Position numbers and translations under genes: made by a program. A model generated the notes under the pieces. That model was given only the letters and a program-made list of their open reading frames with translations, did no database searches and was not told the origin of the DNA. A stretch of DNA of 64,000 nt from Dolomedes plantarius (taxonomy: Eukaryota; Arthropoda; Arachnida; Araneae; Dolomedidae). Shown here piece by piece: positions 21,290-33,869 of this stretch (position 1 is the stretch's first letter; each line of letters starts with the position of its first letter). The DNA lies in assembly GCA_907164885.2 (NCBI GenBank), contig OU015501.1:57977769-58041768 (forward strand). Reading direction: 5' to 3'.

Positions 21290-21992
21290 CAGATTTTGGT
21301 AAGGCCTTTTAGTCAAAATATTAAATTTTGGAATTTCGCTTTTCAAAGTACCCCCTTTTTTTAAATGGGAAATGACACGTCAAGTTTCTGCTCATTGGGC
21401 TAAAAGTAGCCTTGCTAATCTTATGTACAAATAAAAAGAATGAAAGATAACTAATAAAATATTTAAATCTAGTAAACAGAGCTTTAAACAAAAACTCATT
21501 ACGAAATAAAGAAAAATGATAAATACTTGTTAGTATCTAACAAACGAAATGTAGGCAAACTGAACAAAAGAAACATCCACTGTTTGTCAACACTGCGACA
21601 TTTATTTCTCCATAAAACTAGCAGAAGTTTTAGGATTACAGACTTCCTCTCCTACAACTGAAAGAAATCTTTCCTCTCCATGATATGATTTCCTCGATTG
21701 AGTGCAAATTATCTGCACAAATAAAAAAAACTAACTTTTTCAGTTTATTTTTAGAAATTGATTGCCCTTTACTTTACAATTTACCAAGTAACAATTTTTT
21801 ATGTTTTATTAGTACTTATAACTCGTGTTCTTCTAACTTACATTAATACTTTAGATAAATATCTTCGTTATTTTTCTTAAAACCCTATATTTGAAATCTC
21901 GGTTTCAAGTAAAAATTATAAGTATGAAAAGTGTAGGTTATATATATTAAATGAGATATTACGAAAAACTGCTGTTTTATTTATTTATTTTT
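21290..21992. other. Non-coding stretch, nothing recognised
   Basis: AT-rich sequence without open frames or recognisable repeats. Confidence 0.5.
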
Positions 21993-22100
21993 AAGCGGAG
22001 GCACTTGTGTAGACATTCGCCTATAATTCACCGCAGTTTGCTGGCTATTTTATTGTGGAGGAACCATATAGGAGCAGCATTACCTCAAAGTAAGTTCGAC
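21993..22100 (-). mobile_element. tRNA-SINE family C, 3' fragment
   Basis: Matches the 3' body of the SINE at 47650-47862: GGAGGCACTTGT, ACATTCGCC, CGCAGTTT, CATTTTATT-like and ACCATATAGG blocks occur in the same order. The tRNA-like head is missing. Confidence 0.65.
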
Positions 22101-22169
22101 TATACATGTTTTGCATCACGCATTCATTAGTTTCACGGCAGATTTACTAATTCCTTCATATCTGTGAGA

Positions 22170-22740
22170 GCTATAGCAAGTCAAAAATAGAATTCGACTA
22201 TGTGTATGCAAAAGGAGACGAAGTAGAAGTTAACGGAAAGAAGTATAACTATATGAATTGGTAAATTAGACGGAAAGTAATTAAGAGGTTTGAAGATCTA
22301 AGTAAATATAGTTGGGTGAGTATAGTTACAAACCTAGAACTAAAGTAAGTTACTATACTGAAGGGTCAAAGATAAAGGGAAGAGTAGGCTCGGCGTCCGT
22401 CAAATACAAGAATGGCCAAAAGATTAAAATATGTAAAGAACGATTATATGATAATGCCACTTCTTATATCGTGGAGATTAGGGATATAAACATGGCAAAT
22501 GAATATGCGGCAGAAGAGGGCGAACAAGATATAGATAACTATATGGATTGCAGAAGTGTACTACAAGCAATTAAGATAAGGGAGAATTTATTGAAGAATT
22601 CAAAACAAATATCAAAAGATATGGGAAAACTATCCATTTCCATGGGTGCAAGACCATGTGAGCATCGAAGAAACTGAGACGGTCGATTGAACAGCAAATG
22701 AGGCCACCCTTATGAATGATATACGCACAACATATAAATA
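22170..22740 (+). pseudogene. LINE RNase H domain remnant
   Basis: Frame pieces read YTEGSKIKGRVGSASVKYKN, then ATSYIVEIRDINMANEYAAE, then YMDCRSVLQAIKIREN. After a frameshift near 22630 they continue YPFPWVQDHVSIEE and NEATLM. This is the RNase H fold of non-LTR retrotransposons: YTDGSK (first Asp, here Glu), AE in the second block, TDSRSVLQA (here MDC), and HVGIEGNERAD followed by ANEAT. The catalytic Asp replacement, the frameshift and stops show it is inactive. Upstream text (YVYAKGDEVEVNGKKY near 22195-22250) may be linker. The LINE clade is not assigned. Confidence 0.72.
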
Positions 22741-22744
22741 ATTT

Positions 22745-24034
22745 CTATGATGTATGTATATGTATTCAGCTATCTGTGCAGTAGATGTAAATACGTGTAT
22801 TATATAAACTGCATTATTATCTGGTGACATATCGACAGTTTGCCGTATGCCCTATCGGCCTAATTTATGTGGATCTGTGTGCTTCATGCAGGTACTGAAG
22901 CAATGTATGATTTTATAAGGGTTATACGACCATAAAACAGCAAGTCAAAGACCCAACTTATACATCAAATTCAGACTTACAAAGCGAAATTCTCTTACAG
23001 CAATTATGGTTACTCAGAGAAATACTGATTATTGTTTTGGGGGATTACACTTTCTCATTTTCTAGAACATTGTCGAATGCCTGCACACAAGAATCCATTC
23101 GTTGCAGCAAGATGTATGTTTGAAGTTCGAACTCTGGAAACCGAAATTGGTATTAGTTTTTTTTAACCATAGAGATTTGAGTTTATCTTTTCGAATATTA
23201 TCTACTCAGCTTCCTTTAAAATAACTTGCAGGCTTTAGAATGCATCGAAAATAATTGCTTTATATATTATTACTAGTTACACTGACAGCAACACTATTGT
23301 ATTAAGCTATACTGATTTCTTAAGAATATTTTATATTATATTTTCTGAACTTTATTTACGGTTACGTGTTCTTGCAGTCTCTGTCGTAAAGTGGGTTATT
23401 TTCCTGTTATGATTTTATAGAAAATGTAAGTAATACATTTCTTTCCTTTTTAGTATACTTAAATTAAAGTAATATATTCACATACATTTTGCATTCGCTT
23501 GATTGTAATTTAATTACTAAAACAAATATGACTTTCAAGTCGTTATATTATTTCGTTCCATGTCATATTTATAACTACAGATGTCTTATATAATAGAACG
23601 TATTCCTATTTCCCTTTATTCTATTCTTAACGCATTCTAGAGTATCTGCTCAAGATATTCAATATATTATTTTTTGTTGTGTAAAACTGCTTCATTATGA
23701 AACATTATCAATATTAACTTAGTACAAAGAAATTATTATATTCATGAAATGTTTACAAGTTTCGTGCAATTATAGATATCTTAGCACTCTAAAAATAGCT
23801 TAGCACTGACTACTTTTAGTACTGACACATAAACCAATTTCGATATGTATTGATCAGTATTTGCCCTTTTTACATCAAATATCAATTTCAAAATTCTATT
23901 TTGAATATTCGCATTTTTTCAAAAAACTAATTATTATTTTCCTTTGCAGTTAAAATTTTGCAGAGGCATTATGGAATTATCACTTTATTTCAATAATCAA
24001 CACTTTGATTAACGGAAATGTATAATTATTTTAA
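22745..24034. other. Non-coding stretch, nothing recognised
   Basis: AT-rich DNA with no convincing frame or terminal repeats. Confidence 0.5.
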
Positions 24035-24042
24035 TGTATTAG

Positions 24043-24208
24043 CAGGGCTAGATTTGAGGCGGAACGCGCCGGAACGACGTTCGGGTACCTCTCTTTAGGA
24101 AAAAAAATTTCGATAGTTAAAAACATTTATTTAATCACAAATTACACTGTTGGTACTCTCCCGAAAGGTTACCGTTCCGGCACCTCTATTTATAGAAATC
24201 TAGCACTG
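24043..24208. mobile_element. hAT-type MITE, 166 bp
   Basis: Terminal inverted repeats CAGGGCTAGATTT on the left and AAATCTAGCACTG on the right, with related GCCGGAAC / GTTCCGGC blocks further in. The flanks are TGTATTAG (24035-24042) and TGTATGAG (24209-24216), a 7/8 matching 8-bp target duplication. No coding capacity. Confidence 0.85.
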
Positions 24209-24216
24209 TGTATGAG

Positions 24217-25900
24217 ATATATAACTCTGAAAAGTTACTCAAATATAAATCTATAACACACATAATTATTGAGTCGCCATGCAAAAGGCTTTTACATTTA
24301 GTATAGCCCAAATCAGAAATAAAACTTTAGATTTAAGTTCTGAAACAAGAAATATCCTTTCATGAAAGGGATTTGAGAATTGTTTTTGTCTGTTTAAAGG
24401 GGATCTCTCATACGCATATATCACAAAATATCATCAAAAGAGAAAAATATATATATATAATATAAGATTATATATAAAGCAGATAAGAATAGTTCTTTGT
24501 CAGTGATTGTAGTACGAGGGAACAGAAGAATCTAGTTTAGAAAGAACCAAGGTAAAAGAAAAAATAGTATTCTTTAAATAATTTTTTATCAAAATAAAAC
24601 TCACTGAACTGTGTGTTTTCACAACTTTTAATATTTAGTGTTAGGGGTCATAACGTCTGAAATTGTTGATTCAGGGATTGTTTTCTTTTCTGGTAAAGTA
24701 TGTCAAGCTCATCTTGTAAATCAAAATATTTCCCTTTGGTCATAGTACTTAGAAAAAACTACCGAAAATAATTCTTGAAACCTATAAATAGAAAGGTTAT
24801 TTTTTCCAAATGTGGGTCACCAAATGTATCCGATATCTTTAAAAAAAAGTATTAGGTTATCCAGTCTTTATTTCGTAACACAATTTCGTAATAGACTCCT
24901 GAAAATTGCATATTAGTCTTCTAGATCTATAAATTTTGTATGTAAAAACCTATTCTCAAATAAAATCATTTAAATGATTGTGTATTCAGTTGAGAAGAGG
25001 CTTCGAAAACAATCTGTATTGTATGGATACAGTTGCATAAAAATTGAAAAAACCACTTTAACATGTTATTCTTGACCCCTTTAAACTTAGCTGTTGCGGT
25101 AAAAACAACATTAAAAACATATTATGCAAAGTATAAATAATGAAATAAAGAAAAGGTGAGAAAAATAGTTGCTTTTTACAAAACTTTATTTCTTTATCTT
25201 TAATTTCACACTATAACATAACCCTTTGCAATATTATTTAAGCATCTCCTCCCAACAACTTGGTAACCCTTAATATAATTTTCCTAAAAAAATTTACCAT
25301 TATTAGTTCTTCTGAGAAATCGAGACATTAGATTTTCTCATTTATCCAACAACCTATTTGAGAATTTAAGTTTACATTTTCCAATTGGTAATAGGCCAAA
25401 ATATTCGTGTCCAGCAAAACTGGCATGCTGAGTGAACAGAGGCAGGAAAACGAATTTATGAGGAATTCTACTCTATTTCTAACTTTCAATGTAAAAACTG
25501 CTGTATTCTCTTGAAAAGCAAAATTTTTTTATACATCTGAGTTTCATATTCCAAATTTTAATATCCTTATAGAGTAACAACTGCAACAACTTACTCATTT
25601 TGTCCGTAATCCCGTATTATCAAAAGAAATACGAATACCTAATTATTTAATCAAAACCGTTGATAGAATTAAACAAGACACATTAAGTTTCTTTTGAGGG
25701 CTTTTGATATCTTTGAGCCAATAAATTTTCACAAAACTAAACTGTTATAGAAGTGATGTGAAGTTTACAGATACTCATATACAAAATATCATGCCTCATA
25801 AACGAACCTCTCTTAACACAGTTTTTCTCAGGTGGAGGAAGATAGTGGCACATTTGTGAAACTCATGACATTTTATGAATTTATGAAAGCATGTTTAAAA
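24217..25900. other. Non-coding stretch, nothing recognised
   Basis: AT-rich, mostly closed frames. It lies inside the candidate 9-kb intron proposed for the 145-aa gene. Confidence 0.45.
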
Positions 25901-25904
25901 AAAA

Positions 25905-26212
25905 ATAATAAAAAATTACAGGTAGTCTCTTCTAAAGAAAATACCGCGGGTTATTAACGTAGGATTACTTATCGGTGCTTTCTTTGTTACCTCTCTTCTT
26001 TTTTTCAATAAAATTCCTACATACGAAGAGATGGATGAGTGATAACCCTATGCAGAATAAGTCGACGGTAAGAAAAATAAGTTACATTTGTCAGAAGAAG
26101 TCAATAGAAATAATATTCTGCCACTCTTGATTTATCACTCGCGACGACGGTTTTAACGTTTGAAATTATGCTTTACCGTGGACCGTTATAGAGGAACGTA
26201 ATCCTACGTTAA
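25905..26212. mobile_element. MITE-like repeat, TTAA-flanked core (copy 1)
   Basis: The core 25958-26208 has inverted ends CGTAGGATTAC / GTAATCCTACG, each abutted by TTAA (25954-25957 and 26209-26212). The inverted copy at 47909-48079 shares the core ends. On one side homology continues beyond the TTAA for about 45 bp (GGTAGTCTCTTCTAA and CGGGTTATTAACG), so the TTAA on that side may be internal and the true element longer. piggyBac- or Kolobok-type ends are possible; the family is unassigned. Confidence 0.6.
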
Positions 26213-28897
26213 AACCTGTGAGCTTTTTGTTTATTGCAAATCCTAAAACTTACACAGGGCTATATAACTTACTATAGTTAGAGATTCAAGCATTGTAATG
26301 GCAGCAAATACTCGTATCTTTAATGCTTTCATCGTAGACTTTCTGAATATGAAACTGCCACACGATAGAAATTAAAAATATCTTACATTTGCTTTCGTGA
26401 AGCCGTTGGGATCATAATTCTTGTTTTTAGAAACAGTAAATTCTTAGTTACACTATGAATATGCTACTTCACGCTAAGGAAATTTTTTTTTTAATAGCTG
26501 CACTTTAGCTGTTTTTGTCGCAATACTTACATATTTTGGGGGAAAAAACATTCCCTGTTATTGAATTATCAAATTAAAGGTCTGGAGACTTACATTTTTT
26601 TAAAAAACTTATGCCACATTTCTAAATTATTATGAGTCAATTTAAGTTAAATGATTAATAAAAAAAATTAATAAATTCATTGCGTGGTTGCAGCTGAGGG
26701 TCATTGATCATTAACTTCAGACTTATTATTCATGAATTCAAACTTTAGCGTTATGTATCAAGTTGATTTTCTAGGCAATGATTTATCTTATCTTAACTGA
26801 TCAACACTTTCGTTAAAAGTGTGATGGAAAATTGAAAAGCATATTTTAAAAAAACACCTTTTTATGCTTAAGAAATTATTCAGTTATAATAAATCATCTA
26901 CAATCAATTTCTCGCAATATACATCGCATTACTCGATCGCATTTTAGTTTCGAGAAATAGAAAACTTCCCTAATGGTGAATTGAACTAACATCAAATTCG
27001 TGATTTACTGTGGCACTTCATATTCTGTCATATAAATTGTAGCGACATATGGTAAGATCTAAACGATTTACAAAAGCAGGCTTTTCATGAAAAACAGAAC
27101 CTAAGCTCTAAAGATGATAATCTAATAACAATCCTAGATGAAACTAATTGAACTTCAGGGGACTATTATATTAAAGTATTTTAAATAATGAAAATTCACT
27201 TATACAAGGAATTGATTATATGCCTTCTTTAATGTACAGTTTTACATTTAAAATATACTACTGAATTTTTTCCAAGTTGAAAAATCCTTTTCCTTGCAAA
27301 AAGGAAAAGGAGAAATGTTATAGACATATATCAAGTTTATCCTCTTAGAGTGACATAAAGAAGCAATAAATCCGTATAAATAGTTCTCACTGCCATCATT
27401 CAGTTGAACACGTTTCAGTTGAACACGTTTCAGTGTTGAAATCCAGATGAAAGTGTTTTCCTTCTATACTTGATTGCTTTATAAATAAACCAAAGATTTT
27501 TCTTTAACCGTTTTAATTATTTAAACAAAAACTTAGACTGAGTAACTAAAATTTCTCTCGGATGCGAGAAAGAATTATAACTTCATAGAGACAGTGTTAT
27601 GCTCCATATTCAAGTTCTAATGGTATTTGAATAAAATTAAATACTTAGGCTAGTCGAAAGTTGCAAAATTTATTGATGCAAATACTAATCGTGTGTTATT
27701 AAATTGATTAAAACTTGTACAATTTTTTTCTTTCAAAATTGAGTATTTCACTTCAAGCAGTTCCTTACAATGCTTGAAACAGATCGATCATTCGTTCATA
27801 ACAGTTTAAAGTTTTCTTTCACAGATGGTTTAAAAGGTATTATTGACCAAAATACAAATTAAAAATTAGTTTCTCTCTTTTCTAAATGTCGGTTTTACAC
27901 ACTATGAATTAATCGTGAAAAGGGAAGTATTGTATAAATTGGTCAACTTTTTTTTCTTATAACTTGAATTCTAAATAGCTGTTAAATACGTGAAAAGTGA
28001 TTATGCAATATTTTCATAACAACAAAAAACAGGAATTACGAGATACATTTGCTGGTATGAATAATAAAATCTAATTAAAAACTTCTTATTTATAACTTCA
28101 CTAAATTTCATGTCTGGAGAAATTAAATATCACTATGATATCATAATATTTACGGCTCTAAGAATTTTTTTTAAAAACCACTATATTTAAAAACTGGAGA
28201 TTGAGTTACTAATCCCTTCAGCACTGTTAATTCTACGCATATTTTATACAGCTTTGAAGATTATAGCTAACTTGCAAGGCTTTATAATAAATATGGATAT
28301 CTTGCTTAGATTAGAAATAGATTAGAAATAATTTTTAGGAATACTTATAATTTGCATTTCTGTGAAATGTTTTATTTTAAATACAAAACTATAAATTTGT
28401 AAATACAAGTGTGAATCTTTAAGTTGTGATTTATTTTGTGTATAATACAAATATTGACAGTAACATTTAGCGTAATTAGAAAAATTCTACATTAGCTAAC
28501 AAATATTTTTTGCCTGTAATTTGAAGACTACAGTATAAATGAATTAGAATTTAAGATACTAGGCAAGTCAAAGTCCCTCTGAATTATTAGCGCTTGTGAG
28601 GGGAATAAAATGTAACCATAAAATTTCTGTCTGTAAAAATCAAACTTTTATGCTAAATGTTACACTCATCTTTCCCTGACTGTTTCTGCAGCCAGCTGAG
28701 AGACTTGCAAATTAGGAGCGAAAGTGAAAAAGAACTCGATGGAGAATAAATTTCCTTTCCTTTTTCCAGTATAATTTTCTCATTTTCACACTTCGTTTAT
28801 GATTGCAAGTATTTTAAAGAAGAGAGTAAATGAATTAGAAAGCAAGTAGAAAGGAAAGCTAAACTGTCCTTTCGTCTTCAAAAGAAAAGATGCTTAC
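26213..28897. other. Non-coding stretch, nothing recognised
   Basis: AT-rich. Small direct repeats only: a 15-bp CAGTTGAACACGTTT doublet near 27412-27432 and ATTAGAAATAG doublets near 28310-28330. Confidence 0.45.
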
Positions 28898-28948
28898 CTT
28901 CCCAAGGCCGTAACACCGCTATCTCACGTCAGTTAGCTGAAGGTCTGG
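28898..28948 (-). other. Candidate non-coding leader exon with promoter and splice donor
   Basis: On the minus strand a strong donor GGGAAG|GTAAGCAT closes a GC-richer segment at 28898/28897. GATAAAAC at 28980-28973 could serve as a TATA element for a start near 28948. If spliced to the acceptor at 19892 it would give the 145-aa gene a 5' UTR exon and a 9.0-kb intron. This is inference from splice-site quality alone. Confidence 0.3.
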
Positions 28949-28994
28949 AATCAGAGATAGTAGACAGCAAGCGTTTTATCAAGGTCAGGCCAGT

Positions 28995-29692
28995 CCAACC
29001 TAAATGAGGAAACCAACGTTATTGACCTTAGGGGTATTTGAGGGTACATTCATCTTGGAGGAGGGGCGAAAAAATTTTTTTACCACCTTTGCCTAGAGGT
29101 CCTCTGATTCCATTGCACGATGAAATGGAGTAATGTACTTTGGAAAAGGTGAAACTCTTCATTCTTGAAACTTCCAACTAGTGTCAAACTATGAGTGTGA
29201 AACTTGTATGATCTGGGTTAGTGTGTTAGAACCTGGAGGGAAGGTAGCTTCACTCATATTTCGGATTGTCCACCAGCTGATTACATAAACACAGGGAAAG
29301 GAAGATTCAATGAATATGGATCACATTTTGGTTTCTCTAGATCTTTTCCCCTTTTCCTTGAGCTTACCCAATGACGCTATATAGAAAAAAAAAAGCGAAA
29401 GTGAGGCTAACTTCCCTTCTAGTAAACATACTTGGGCCATTTTGAAAAGGTAATTGTTAGTTAACTCAATGCTTTGTTCACAAATGACAATTTACTTAAT
29501 GTTTATTTAAGAATAAGAAATTTTTTTTCAAGAGTCGTGATCATAAAGACAAAAATTAAGCACTTTTTTTCTCTTATGGAGGAAATAGTGTTGCATTTTT
29601 TAGAATAGGCAAATTAAGAAAAATATAAAAAAAATACTAAATAAACAATAAAAACAAAACAAATTTCCATTTTTTAATGTTCAAAACCGTAA

Positions 29693-29742
<50 letters not shown>

Positions 29743-30520
29743 TTAGCCTTGTTTATTATAAATTGGCTGAAAATGGAAACTGAAGATAGGATCTAAATAA
29801 ATTGCTTCAAGATTACTAAAAAGCATGATAATGGAAAAACTTGTCATTGGAGATTAAACTTGTATTAATATTGTAGAAGTATTATTTGATTATTATACCT
29901 AATGATATGCTCCAAAATATCAAGCATGTTAAGCTTCTCAATCATCTGAAGAATTTTAAACTTTTGTTTTGATGAGTATAATAATCAAAATAAACAGCAA
30001 AGTGGCACATTTGACAACCCCACTGGATCTAAACTTGATAACTCCGTATGTAGTATTAATTGTTCATAAACGCATAAACACATGTAAAATAGTAGTTTCT
30101 TAAAATATACGTGATTGGGAGTGTATCAGATCTGTTACACGTATGTTTTAAATCCCACTTGAGAAACCTTTTTTTATACGTAACTTTTGTCAAAATATTG
30201 ACTTCATCTTGTGCAATTTGTGTACTTTTTTGAGGTTCGTTGAAAGTGACGTTATTGTTTTTATCAAATTTAGTATTTAAGTAATGCTTGTTGTTCATTA
30301 ATGCATTTGGTTTCAAAAGTTGTTCAGGTTTATTCACGGTTATATTTCCTAAACATTAATCATTTACATCCGAAAGAGAATCAAGACGGTTTTGGTTTAT
30401 ATTTGCTTTTCTGTCTCTCTGTCTCTCTCTCTCTTTTTTAATGAATCCCTATGCTCATGATTTACCTCCTGCAACAGAATTTCCTTCTAGAAATTTAAAC
30501 TGGGACATTAGCATTTGAAT
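28995..30520. other. Non-coding stretch with (TA)n and (CT)n tracts
   Basis: A (TA)n tract lies at 29698-29740 and a (TCTG/CT)n tract near 30410-30436. A minus-strand open frame at 30056-30337 is not AT-trivial but begins at GTG, has no domain I know and no supportive splice context, so it is left uncalled. Confidence 0.45.
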
Positions 30521-30521
30521 G

Positions 30522-30523
<2 letters not shown>

Positions 30524-30598
<75 letters not shown>

Positions 30599-30622
30599 TA
30601 TATATATATATACAGTATATAT

Positions 30623-30664
<42 letters not shown>
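30524..30664. repeat. Interrupted (TA)n microsatellite, ~140 bp
   Basis: TA repeats broken by CAGTATA units near 30597-30620 and 30665-30685, leading into the truncated Tc1 element. Confidence 0.9.
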
Positions 30665-30683
30665 ATATATACAGTATATACAG

Positions 30684-31450
30684 TACTGTGCGAATTAATT
30701 GGGACAAGCTTCATTTTTCATAAAATTCGTCCTTTTCCAGGAATTTCTTGCCTGAAACCGGTTTTAGATGCATTTTATTACGAAGAGAGTTTGACCTTGT
30801 CAAACTGGTTTGACCACATGATCATCATCACACGTAGAGCATTTTCGCGTCAGTTGCGTTTTAGCTGCTGTAAGTAGAGGTCGATTGTGTGAGTTGTCTG
30901 GTTCTCACGTGTATGAAAAAAATGGATATCACTGCCCGTAAAAGGACTAGAATTGTTACCCTTAGTCAGCATACCTCTATGACTGTGAGGGATATTACTG
31001 TAGCATTTGGAGTTGGAAAATCCAGGAGTTGGAAATTATTTATCATCAAAATAAGTTTGGGACAGTTTCTCGAAAACGGAAGAGTAAATGTGGACGCAAA
31101 CATAAGACAGCACCTCGGACAGACAAATTTCTTGTACGAAATAGTAAAATGCATCCTCACAGGGCAAGTACAGATCTTTAGAGAGATTTATTGGCTACTG
31201 GTGTGAGCGTTGATTCATCGACAGTACGACGAAGGCTTGAAGCAGGGAGATAGGCAAGAACAGCAGTCCAAAAACAGTTATTATCACACGCAATGAAGAA
31301 AAACGATTGTATTGGGCCAGGAAATATCAATCCTAGACTGCACAAGACTGGAATAAGGTTGTATTCAGCGACGAAAACGCATTTTTCTCTGCAAGGGTTT
31401 CGATCAACATTTGTCAAGCGAAGCGCTGGAGAACCTATCAGGGAACAACA
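30684..31450 (+). pseudogene. 3'-truncated Tc1-like element
   Basis: It begins ACTGTGCGAATTAATTGGGA, a terminus typical of one Tc1-like family. A transposase start with MDITARKRTRIVTLSQHTSM and a helix-turn-helix (VRDITVAFGVGKS) follows at about 30920-31020. After frameshifts, text reads KRLYWARKYQS, a stop, then TAQDWNKVVFSDENAF, giving the first catalytic Asp. Homology ends at about 31450 where (TA)n begins, so the second and third catalytic motifs and the right terminal repeat are gone. At least one in-frame stop and two frameshifts are visible. Confidence 0.75.
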
Positions 31451-31451
31451 T

Positions 31452-31467
31452 TTAATATATATTTATA

Positions 31468-31516
<49 letters not shown>

Positions 31517-31560
31517 ATAAAGTTGTATATCTAATAAGTAAAGTATATATATATATTATA
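31452..31560. repeat. (TA)n microsatellite with ATAAGATAAAGTTG doublet
   Basis: TA repeats to about 31514, then ATAAGATAAAGTTG, a second short (TA)n, and ATAAGATAAAGTTG again at the junction with the retroelement 3' end. Confidence 0.88.
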
Positions 31561-32465
31561 TAAGATAAAGTTGAAAGAGAAAATCCAGTATGAGCACTAA
31601 AGCTACTACAGCTAGGAACCAAAAACATGAAAAGATAAGATTGAAAGAGGTTTTTGACAATATCTCATCATCAGCGGTGTCGATACTGTCTAAAAACCAA
31701 TGGATTGTTTCAGATAAGTATGATCTATACAATAAACATACTTAGACACCGTACAATCCATGAGTAACTGTAGAATTGAATATACATCCACTCAACCATA
31801 GAACACCAAGCCTGGCACCAGACAGAGTGGAAGTTAAGAAAAGGTAACCGCAAGATGACTGACGTCACAAAACTTGCAACCAAGGAGCAAATGGAAACAC
31901 AGCTGTCCTACTATAAAGACTGTGTTTAGGACTATTTAACCTTAATTATATTAGCTTTTTATTCTTATTACTATGAGTATTTTATTATTTTATTTTTATT
32001 TTTACTTTAGTTATTATTCTTTTTCATTTATTTTATTTTTAGTAGTTATTTACTCTAATTAAACTTATTTAGTTGATTTACTTATTAGTTGCAACAGAAC
32101 AAACTATTCATGAAATCTAAAACAACCAATTATGTGCTTGGAAAGACTATCAGGGTAATAATTACGTGTTAGCACAGCTATCAAGTTTGAAATATGCTTA
32201 TTCCTATTGTCTTTAGAAGAAAGCCTATTTATATGTACAAGCTGATTTACAATAATGTTAGTAAAAACAGATTTATGTAAACAGGTTAGGTAATTTTGAA
32301 ATTTAGCAATATTAAATTTATTATCTTATCTTTTGTCGTATAAGTCAAAAGTAAATTTGCTATGAGAATTTAATTTTATGTTTATATCTAAAAAGTTTAC
32401 ATTAATCTTATTTTGGCTACTTTGTATTAGTTCCAGATTAGGAGGGTAAAAATTTAAGTCTATAT
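31561..32465 (-). pseudogene. Second copy of the (TA)n-associated retroelement fragment
   Basis: Read on the minus strand it parallels 20240-21131. The protein text includes FTFDLYDKR, a stop, then FNIAKFQNYLTCLHKSVFTN, then VNQLVHINRLSSKDNRNKHI and YPDSLSKHIIGCF. The 3' UTR then matches to the shared 3' end near 31565, where (TA)n follows. The 5' break lies in a different place from the other copy and is again bordered by (TA)n (32470-32515). Divergence and the stop show an old, dead copy. Confidence 0.6.
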
Positions 32466-32466
32466 G

Positions 32467-32469
<3 letters not shown>

Positions 32470-32515
<46 letters not shown>
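32470..32515. repeat. (TA)n microsatellite between two elements
   Basis: Uninterrupted TA repeat separating the retroelement 5' break from the left end of the next Tc1-like transposon. Confidence 0.92.
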
Positions 32516-32516
<1 letters not shown>

Positions 32517-32518
<2 letters not shown>

Positions 32519-33778
32519 TGGTTATCAAAATAATGGAAACACTAAGAAACATCACGAAAACCTTTATTAATACGGAGCAGGATCACTTTTGTCATGCAAT
32601 ACCACCTGATTCACCTGGGAATTGGATTATACAAGTCATAAATAGTGGTTAAGAATATATTATACTATTCTTCGGGGAAAAATCATGAAAGTTCCTGTAG
32701 AGATGCTGTGGTGGATTTCGATACCTTTATCTATCCGCTTATATAGATCACAGTGGTTGGATGATTTATAGTCGGGGGGATTGTACAGGGCAAAATAAGA
32801 TATTTGAGTTCTTTTCCATGCTCTTCAAACCAATACTTGATAGATTTAGCTGTATGTATAGATTATCATACCGGAGGACGCCATCTCCTGCAAGAAACAA
32901 TGTTTGCACCATAGGATGGACAAGTGAGCTAAAATTTCGACATAGTCCTTTTCATTCAATCTCCCTTTTAGGTTTACAATAGGGCCTGAAGAACACCATG
33001 AGATGCCATCCCAAACCCTGATAGATCTACCTCCATGATTGACAGTTGAGATGAGACAGCCAGAATCTTACGCTTGTGTGGGTGTTCTACAGATATACGC
33101 ACGTTCTGTTGCGAGGAACAATGTGAACAATGATTCGTGGGACCAAATACCGTTTTTCGACATATTACTCGATCAGGATTTGCGCTCTTGGCACCGTTGG
33201 GGACGATATTTTGTATTGACATCTATTACAAGTGGTTTGGGAATAACTGCTCTTCCGTAAATGCTTTGTTTGTGAAGTTTCCTTCTATCTCTAATGGTTG
33301 ATAGCAGAACATGCAGATGCCGACAGAGCTCTTCGGTCATTTTGATTGCAGTTGTTTTCTTTCTTCGTGTCACAATCCGCTTCAATACCTTGTCTGTCTC
33401 TTTCACTCAGTTCTCCCTTACGTCCACTATTCTGTTTGGCAAAGGATGTTTTTCCATGCACTCTGTATGCAATCATGACTTTCGATACCATAGCTCGAAA
33501 AACACCCATTAGCCTGGGGGTTGCAGTAACAGAAACTCCAATTTAAACGACCTCCAACAATTTGCCCTTTTCACAAGGTCTGCAAGATTTGATATTTTAC
33601 GCTTTTCCCCCCAAAAGCACGATGCCCTTAGTTTCATTACTGCTACCGGACAGTAGAATATTACATACACTATATTATATAAAAAAATACCGGGGACCAG
33701 ACTTGTTTTTTAAGGAATACGAAGCACATTCATAAATACCACTAATATTGATAGGTGTTTCCATTTTTTTGATAACCA

Positions 33779-33780
<2 letters not shown>
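32517..33780 (-). mobile_element. Tc1-like element with both ends, dead transposase
   Basis: Terminal inverted repeats at 32517-32542 and 33755-33780 start GGTGGTTATCAAAA from the outside and differ at one position over 26 bp. TA flanks both ends and both sides continue into (TA)n. On the minus strand the decayed transposase reads FRAMVSKVMIAYRVHGKTSF, KQNSGRKGELSERDRQ, then after a frameshift VLKRIVTRRKKTTAIKMTEE and ELCRHLHVLLSTIRDRRKLH, and later frame-shifted pieces to about 32974. That is the N-terminal helix-turn-helix and GRK linker of a Tc1 family; the catalytic core is badly broken. Confidence 0.88.
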
Positions 33781-33843
<63 letters not shown>

Positions 33844-33868
33844 TCATAAACGGGGGGGGGGGGGGGAA
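33781..33868. repeat. Compound microsatellite: (TA)n, (GT)n, poly-G
   Basis: (TA)n to about 33812, (GT)n to about 33841, a short linker, then a run of about 16 G at 33852-33867. The G-run is exceptional in this AT-rich sequence. Confidence 0.93.
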
Positions 33869-33869
33869 T

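Noticed and set aside
30056..30337. 93-codon minus-strand open frame with non-trivial composition
   Set aside because: It opens at GTG, has no recognisable domain, signal or splice signals; kept only as an uncertain stretch.
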